Positions 38,459 through 42,847 of a stretch of DNA of 42,847 nt are shown here, piece by piece (positions within the stretch are counted from its first letter, which is position 1; each line of letters starts with the position of its first letter). The DNA comes from Acidobacteriota bacterium. GTDB lineage: Bacteria > Acidobacteriota > Terriglobia > Terriglobales > Acidobacteriaceae. The stretch is taken from NCBI GenBank assembly GCA_021836865.1, contig JAKBHH010000023.1, positions 1-42,847 of the forward strand. Reading direction: 5' to 3'. The translations under genes were made by a program, and so were the position numbers. The notes beneath the pieces were generated by a model. It did not search any database. It worked only from the letters and a program-made list of their open reading frames with translations, and was not told the origin of the DNA.

Positions 38459-39832
38459 ATGAAGCGCTTCATTGTGGGATTCGTAGGGGCAGCTTTGTGG
38501 GCGCCGGCGTGTGCATGGGGCACGGCTCAGGGAATGGATGATGCGGCGGTAAAGGCTCGGCTCAACCAGATTGCTGCATCCTACACGCCCCATCAGGCCT
38601 TTATGGGCACTGTGCTGGTCGCTGACGGCGACAAGGTGCTGCTGGACAAGGGCTATGGAATGGCGGAACTGGAATGGGAGATTCCCAACACGCCTGATGT
38701 GAAGTTCCGGCTCGGCTCGCTGACCAAACAGTTCACGGCGACGCTGGTTCTGCTGCTGCAGCAGGACGGCAAACTGAACATCAACGACCCGGCAAGCAAA
38801 TACCTGCCGGATGCGCCGAAGAGCTGGGAGAAGATTACGCTGGCAAATCTACTAGGGCATACCTCGGGAATTCCGAACTTCACCGATTTGAAAACCTTTG
38901 GTACATGGGCGGCAAGCTCGCACACCTCTGCCGAAGAGCTGGCGTTTTTTGAAGATAAGGCGTTGGAGTTTGAGCCCGGCAGCAAGTTTGAATACAGCAA
39001 CTCGAACTATGAGGTGCTGGGCGCGGTGATTGAAAAGGTGAGCGGCAAGAAGTACGGCGACCTGCTGCGGGAGCGGATTTTTGAACCGCTGGGGATGAAG
39101 GATTCGGGACTGGATGACGATGGGTTGATTCTGCCGAAGCGAGCGGAAGGCTACAGGCCGGGGAAAAGCGGGCTGATGGTGGCTCGATCGGAGTCAATGT
39201 CGGTGCCGTGGGCCGCGGGCTCCATCTACTCCACCACAGGAGACCTGCTGAAGTGGGAGCATGGTCTGTTTGGTGGCAAGGTTCTCTCCGCGGATTCACT
39301 GAAGCTGATGACCACGCCGGGCAAGGGGAATTACGGCCTGGGCGTGTTCGTGCAGGCGAAAGACGGCGTTCAGGTGGTGGACCACGACGGCGGCATCGAG
39401 GGATTCAATACGCATCTTGCCTTTGTACCGGAACGGCGCATCGCAGTGATTGTTCTGAGCAATGTAAACGGCGCGGTGCCGAGCACCATGGGCGATCAGC
39501 TGCTGGACGTGGCGCTGGGCAAGCCGGTGACGCTGCCGAGCGAATATCAAGCTGTTCCCATCACGAAGGAGGAATTGGCGAAGTTTGCGGGGGTTTACGA
39601 TCTGGCTCCGACATTTGCCATCACCTTTGCTGTCTCCGGCGATGCATTGACGGCCCAGGGAACCGGACAGCCGGCGCTGCCGCTGATGTATCTGGGCGTC
39701 AAGGATGGCCGTCCGCGCTTCTATGCGCCGCCGGTGTATTCCGAGTTTGAGTTTGTGCCGGATGCCAGCGGGAGGTTTACGTCCATGGTTTTGCATCAGG
39801 GCGGACATGCGACGCCGGGGAATCGGCACTGA
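38459..39832 (+). CDS. Serine hydrolase of the beta-lactamase/class C family
   Basis: The 457-aa exported protein has a signal peptide (MKRFIVGFVGAALWAPACAW). The active site is Ser87-x2-Lys90 (GSLTKQ), Tyr179-Ser180-Asn181 (EYSNSN) and His309 in HDGGIEG, the usual KTG substitute in esterase/peptidase members. DPASKYLP and LLGHTSGIPNF are typical for the family. A C-terminal lipocalin-like beta domain (about 365-457) follows. Such proteins are DD-peptidases, esterases or D-aminopeptidases, so the specific substrate is open. AGGAGG 7 nt upstream supports this start. The frame extends to 38360, but only this start yields a signal peptide. Confidence 0.88.
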   Translation: MKRFIVGFVGAALWAPACAWGTAQGMDDAAVKARLNQIAASYTPHQAFMGTVLVADGDKVLLDKGYGMAELEWEIPNTPDVKFRLGSLTKQFTATLVLLLQQDGKLNINDPASKYLPDAPKSWEKITLANLLGHTSGIPNFTDLKTFGTWAASSHTSAEELAFFEDKALEFEPGSKFEYSNSNYEVLGAVIEKVSGKKYGDLLRERIFEPLGMKDSGLDDDGLILPKRAEGYRPGKSGLMVARSESMSVPWAAGSIYSTTGDLLKWEHGLFGGKVLSADSLKLMTTPGKGNYGLGVFVQAKDGVQVVDHDGGIEGFNTHLAFVPERRIAVIVLSNVNGAVPSTMGDQLLDVALGKPVTLPSEYQAVPITKEELAKFAGVYDLAPTFAITFAVSGDALTAQGTGQPALPLMYLGVKDGRPRFYAPPVYSEFEFVPDASGRFTSMVLHQGGHATPGNRH

Positions 39833-39962
39833 CGAAAGCAGCGCCAGTTCCTTCCTCTTGATTGTGTATCGAGTGAAATGCCTGTCGCCTGCTTTGCCGT
39901 TCGGCTGCCTGATCGATCTGCAATGCGAGCAATCCGTTTCCCAGGCACCTCGGGTGGAGCGA

Positions 39963-41021
39963 TTACTCCGCCGGCTGGGTTGGGGGTGCACCGGTGGAGC
40001 CGCGAATGACGAGGCTGGTGGAGACGAGGAACTCGCGCTGCACCTTGGAGCCGGACGGAAGCTCAGCCTGCTGGCGCAGTGCCTCGAAGGCGGCGCGGGC
40101 CAGTTCAACGCGGGAGAGCCGGATGGTGGTGAGCGGAGGGAGCGTGAACTCGGCAAAGTCGATGTCGTCGAGTCCGATGACGGAGAGATCCTGTGGCACC
40201 TTGAGGCCTTTGAGGTAAGCGGCACGGAGGACGCCGATGGCGGTCATGTCGTTAGAGCAGAGGATCGCTGTGGGCTGCGAGGCCAGGGCCTGCAGGCGCT
40301 CGAACCCGGCCACACCGCCTCTGGGCTTGTGATTGCACTCGATGATCCACTTCTTCTGGATGGCGAGGCCGGCTTCCTGCAAGGCGGTTCGGAAGTCGTT
40401 TTCGCGGGTGACAGCGGAGTGGATGGAGTGCGGGCCGGCGAGGAAGGCGATCTTGCGATGGCCCAGGGCTGCGAGGTGTTGAACGGCTGCGCGAATCCCG
40501 GTGGCGTAATCAAGGGCGATGGTGCTGGCCTTGGGGTCATCCAGGTGGAACTCCGCCAGGACCATCGGGATGTCGTGGTAGGCAAGCTGTTCGAGAACGG
40601 GTTCTTCTTCGCCGAAGGTGAGCACGGCGACACCTTCAACCTTGCGCTCGATCATGCGGCGGACGCAGGTTGTCAGGATGGCCGGGTCGCTATTGGAGGA
40701 ACTGACGAGAATCTCGTATCCGTTGGCGACTGCAATCTCTTCAAAACTCTGGATGAGTTCAGGGAAGAAAGGGTTGGTGATGTTTTCAACGATGATGCCA
40801 AGGATGCGACTGCGTCCCGAGACAAGGCTGCGGGCCAGTGTATTGGGAAAGTAATTGAGCTGTTCAATGGCCGCCCAGACGCGTTTGGAAAGTCTTTCGC
40901 TCACCACCGGTGCGCCGTTGATGGTTCTGGAGACCGTGGCGATGGAGACCCTGGCGAGAGTTGCCACGGCGCGGATATCTGGGGTTTTCTCTAGAGTCTT
41001 GCGGATTGCACGTCGAGCCAC
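39963..41021 (-). CDS. LacI-family transcriptional regulator
   Basis: The 352-aa repressor has an N-terminal helix-turn-helix (ATLARVSIATVSRTINGAPVVS, about 19-42, split by the turn at SIATVS), a hinge NYFPNTLARSL and a sugar-binding core (IGIIVENITNPFF, RKIAFLAGP, ILCSNDMTAIGVLRA, DDIDFAEFTLPPLTTI). A GTG start at 41021 follows GGATTAGG. It follows the glycerate kinase gene by 92 nt on the same strand and may control that operon or the GH36 gene. A TTCGCGAA palindrome (41051-41058) lies in its leader. Confidence 0.92.
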   Translation of the reverse strand: MARRAIRKTLEKTPDIRAVATLARVSIATVSRTINGAPVVSERLSKRVWAAIEQLNYFPNTLARSLVSGRSRILGIIVENITNPFFPELIQSFEEIAVANGYEILVSSSNSDPAILTTCVRRMIERKVEGVAVLTFGEEEPVLEQLAYHDIPMVLAEFHLDDPKASTIALDYATGIRAAVQHLAALGHRKIAFLAGPHSIHSAVTRENDFRTALQEAGLAIQKKWIIECNHKPRGGVAGFERLQALASQPTAILCSNDMTAIGVLRAAYLKGLKVPQDLSVIGLDDIDFAEFTLPPLTTIRLSRVELARAAFEALRQQAELPSGSKVQREFLVSTSLVIRGSTGAPPTQPAE

Positions 41022-41050
41022 GAGCCTAATCCTAAAACAACTGGCCTTGT

Positions 41051-41058
41051 TTCGCGAA
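41051..41058. promoter_or_regulatory. 8-bp palindrome upstream of the LacI gene
   Basis: TTCGCGAA, perfectly palindromic, lies 30 nt before the LacI start. It is too short to be sure, but an autoregulatory operator is possible. Confidence 0.2.
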
Positions 41059-41113
41059 GAGTGAGTGGTTTGGCCGCTGAAATTTCGGTGCCGGCCGGAG
41101 CGTTTTTTCGCGA

Positions 41114-42565
41114 TCAGGCACGGTGAGCGATGAGCAGACGCAGGTCGCGCAGATTCTGGCCGGTGGGGCCGGTGACGACGGAATCGCCCAGGGCGGTGAA
41201 CAGCGGGCAGGCATTGAAGTCACGCAATGACTGCTCCGGGCCGAAGCCGAAAGCCTGGGCTCGGAGGACGGTGGTGGGGTCGGCGATGGCTCCGGCGGTC
41301 CTGGTGTTACCGTCGATGCCGTCAGAGCCTGCGCTGAGGACGGTGAGCAATTCGCCGGGGTATCTTGCCAGGTCGATTGCGCAGGCCAGTGCGAATTGCT
41401 GGTTGCGGCCACCGGCTCCGGGCGTGCGGTCCATGGTGACGGTAACCTCTCCGCCGGAGATAAGGCAGAGGCGCGGATGGATTGCGCGCAACTCGTGAAA
41501 GCGGCCGAGCAGATAGCGGGCGGCATCCGCATAGTCCCAATCGTCGCAGGAGTTGTCCACGGCGACAAAGTAGCCGGCCTTTTGGGCAAGGGTGCGGGCA
41601 TTTTCGACGAGATCGTGGCTGGAGAGCAGGATTTCAAAGACCGAGTCGCGAAAGGCCTTGTTTTCTCCATCCATGGACGCATCTGCCGCAACGCGCCGGA
41701 ACTGAGAGGCGCCGCGCGCAGCCAGCGCGAAGAAAGGAGGCAGCCATCCTTTGTTGCCGGGCGACTCGGGCAGATCCGGGCGCTCAAGAAATCCACGGAC
41801 TGCCGGCGGGAGTTTTTCACTCATGGCGTACCTTGCCAGGATGTCGTGGACTTCAAGAACGGTGGTGTGATCGGGCGAGGTGGGACCGGAAGAGAGGGCG
41901 TCGAGAGAGCGAAGCGGGACGTCGGGGACGAGCAGGCTGATTTTTGTGGCATCAGGCGCGGCCATGGCAAGGCGGCCGCCCTTGACGGCGGAGAAGTGCT
42001 TGCGAAGCGTATTGATCTCGTGAATGGGCGCGCCGGAGGCGAGCAGGACTTCATGGAAGGTGATCGTGTCGGCGAGCGAGATCTGGGGGTCGAGCGGCAA
42101 GTCAAACATGGCCGAGCCGCCGCCGGAGATGAGGAAAAAAACGAGTGTGTCCTTCTTTGCTTTTTTGAGCAGAGCGAGCGTAGCGCGGGCGGCCGCGAAG
42201 GAGTCTTCATTGGGCAGGGGATGGCCGCCCTCGAAGTAGCGGAAGCGCCAGTTGCGTTTCGCGGGCAGGTACTTGGAGCAGCAGATGCCGCGCAGCCCCT
42301 TGCGGCGCTTCATTCGGCTAAGGAGCACGTCGAGCATGGGGCCGGCTGCCTTGCCCATGGCGACGACGAAGATGCGCCGGAAATCCGCAAGGTTGATCTC
42401 CTCAGGGCCGCTGCCGTCAGACCACAGACGCTTGATGACCCCGCCTTCAAAGCGAACTCGACGGTCGAATGCGGAGGGAATATCGCAGGCGGCGAGGGCG
42501 CCGGTGAAGATTTCAGCGGCTATGGCGTGGAGGGGGTCGAGGGCGGAATCGGCGACAGGGGTCAT
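41114..42565 (-). CDS. MOFRL-family glycerate 2-kinase
   Basis: The 483-aa protein has a DUF4147 N-terminal domain and a MOFRL C-terminal domain: VAMGKAAGPM, EGGHPLPNEDS, ISGGGSAMFDLP, INTLRKHFSAVKGGRLA, then SGGEVTVTMD, GAGGRNQQFALA, SAGSDGIDGNT and GDSVVTGPTGQNLRDL. It phosphorylates glycerate to 2-phosphoglycerate, feeding lower glycolysis. The ATG overlaps the upstream hydrolase stop by 4 nt (ATGA), so the genes are translationally coupled. LacI follows downstream. Confidence 0.92.
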   Translation of the reverse strand: MTPVADSALDPLHAIAAEIFTGALAACDIPSAFDRRVRFEGGVIKRLWSDGSGPEEINLADFRRIFVVAMGKAAGPMLDVLLSRMKRRKGLRGICCSKYLPAKRNWRFRYFEGGHPLPNEDSFAAARATLALLKKAKKDTLVFFLISGGGSAMFDLPLDPQISLADTITFHEVLLASGAPIHEINTLRKHFSAVKGGRLAMAAPDATKISLLVPDVPLRSLDALSSGPTSPDHTTVLEVHDILARYAMSEKLPPAVRGFLERPDLPESPGNKGWLPPFFALAARGASQFRRVAADASMDGENKAFRDSVFEILLSSHDLVENARTLAQKAGYFVAVDNSCDDWDYADAARYLLGRFHELRAIHPRLCLISGGEVTVTMDRTPGAGGRNQQFALACAIDLARYPGELLTVLSAGSDGIDGNTRTAGAIADPTTVLRAQAFGFGPEQSLRDFNACPLFTALGDSVVTGPTGQNLRDLRLLIAHRA

Positions 42566-42847
42566 GCCAGTTGCTCCTTGAGCCAGGCTGCGAGCGTGTT
42601 TTGCATCGCTTCAAGCCGGCCGGCAAAAAAGTGATCGGCGCCGGGTAGGAGCACCAGTTGTTTGGGTTCAGCCGCATGGGCAGCGACCTGTTGCAGATCT
42701 GCGGCGGGCGCGTACTCGTCACAGCCGCCGCTGAGGAAGAGCTTGGGCAGAGAACAGTGATGGAGGAAGGCGTAGCGGTAGTGGCGGCCCGCAGCCTGAG
42801 TGGGCAGGCCCAGGAGAGCGAGTGCGCGCAGGTTTGCGCGCGGCTGC
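42562..42847 (-). CDS. Alpha/beta hydrolase, C-terminal part (dienelactone-hydrolase-like), partial
   Basis: 95 codons are visible, ending in TGA. They show the final strands of an alpha/beta hydrolase: LPKLFLSGGCDEYAP, with the likely catalytic Asp in GCDE, and LLPGADHFFAGRLE, with the likely catalytic His. The nucleophile lies off the window. The stop overlaps the glycerate kinase start by ATGA, so it is in the same operon. Confidence 0.8.
   Translation of the reverse strand, partial: QPRANLRALALLGLPTQAAGRHYRYAFLHHCSLPKLFLSGGCDEYAPAADLQQVAAHAAEPKQLVLLPGADHFFAGRLEAMQNTLAAWLKEQLA

Overview
The window is about 43 kb of GC-rich bacterial chromosome. It most likely comes from an Acidobacteriota soil bacterium (Terriglobia/Acidobacteriaceae-like). 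This is inferred from a secreted protein with the von Willebrand 'VWFA-related Acidobacterial' architecture, many secreted glycoside hydrolases, the futalosine-pathway gene mqnA, and lineage-typical small secreted proteins. No phage, IS element, CRISPR array, rRNA or tRNA was found. The only stable RNA recognised is a short-form SRP RNA (26018-26114).

Layout. (1) 1-2081, minus: an sthA-type transhydrogenase followed by a truncated ROK-family protein with degenerate kinase motifs. (2) 2497-14319: a carbohydrate block with a CE15 glucuronoyl esterase, a very large VWA protein with its own promoter and operator-like palindrome, a lipoprotein, a GH39 xylosidase-like enzyme, a 35-aa membrane protein, a GH38 alpha-mannosidase and a XylB-like sugar dehydrogenase. 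Together these fit xylan and glycan breakdown plus sugar oxidation. (3) 14788-19476: a single-chain pyruvate:ferredoxin-type oxidoreductase of 1562 aa, far longer than NifJ, ending in a strong bidirectional terminator. (4) 19567-24696, minus: a compact likely operon rimO-yacG-pgpA-(IPT/NHL propeller)-(ABM monooxygenase)-cinA with overlapping genes. (5) 24806-25516: a VapBC-like toxin-antitoxin module with a visible promoter/operator. (6) 26018-32662: SRP RNA, fabH, mqnA, dprA and topA, which are housekeeping genes. (7) 32727-34510: four small proteins, two of them (DUF427, DUF3574) translationally overlapping behind a long nested hairpin. (8) 34532-35968: an orphan cNMP-binding histidine kinase. 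(9) 36125-42847: a GH36 alpha-galactosidase, a beta-lactamase-fold serine hydrolase, a LacI regulator, a MOFRL glycerate kinase and the C-terminus of an alpha/beta hydrolase.

Taken together the genes suggest an aerobic or facultative heterotroph on plant polymers. Secreted esterases and glycosidases release pentoses, hexoses and uronates, cytoplasmic dehydrogenases and a glycerate kinase feed central metabolism, and SthA balances NADPH. I did not find an obviously novel defence or mobile system. The most unusual items are the giant oxidoreductase with insertions between its cluster ligands, the structured leader before the DUF427 gene, the 35-aa membrane ORF, the ROK protein lacking its phosphate-binding motif, and the palindrome on the VWA promoter. 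Family names are recalled from motif recognition, not from database searches.
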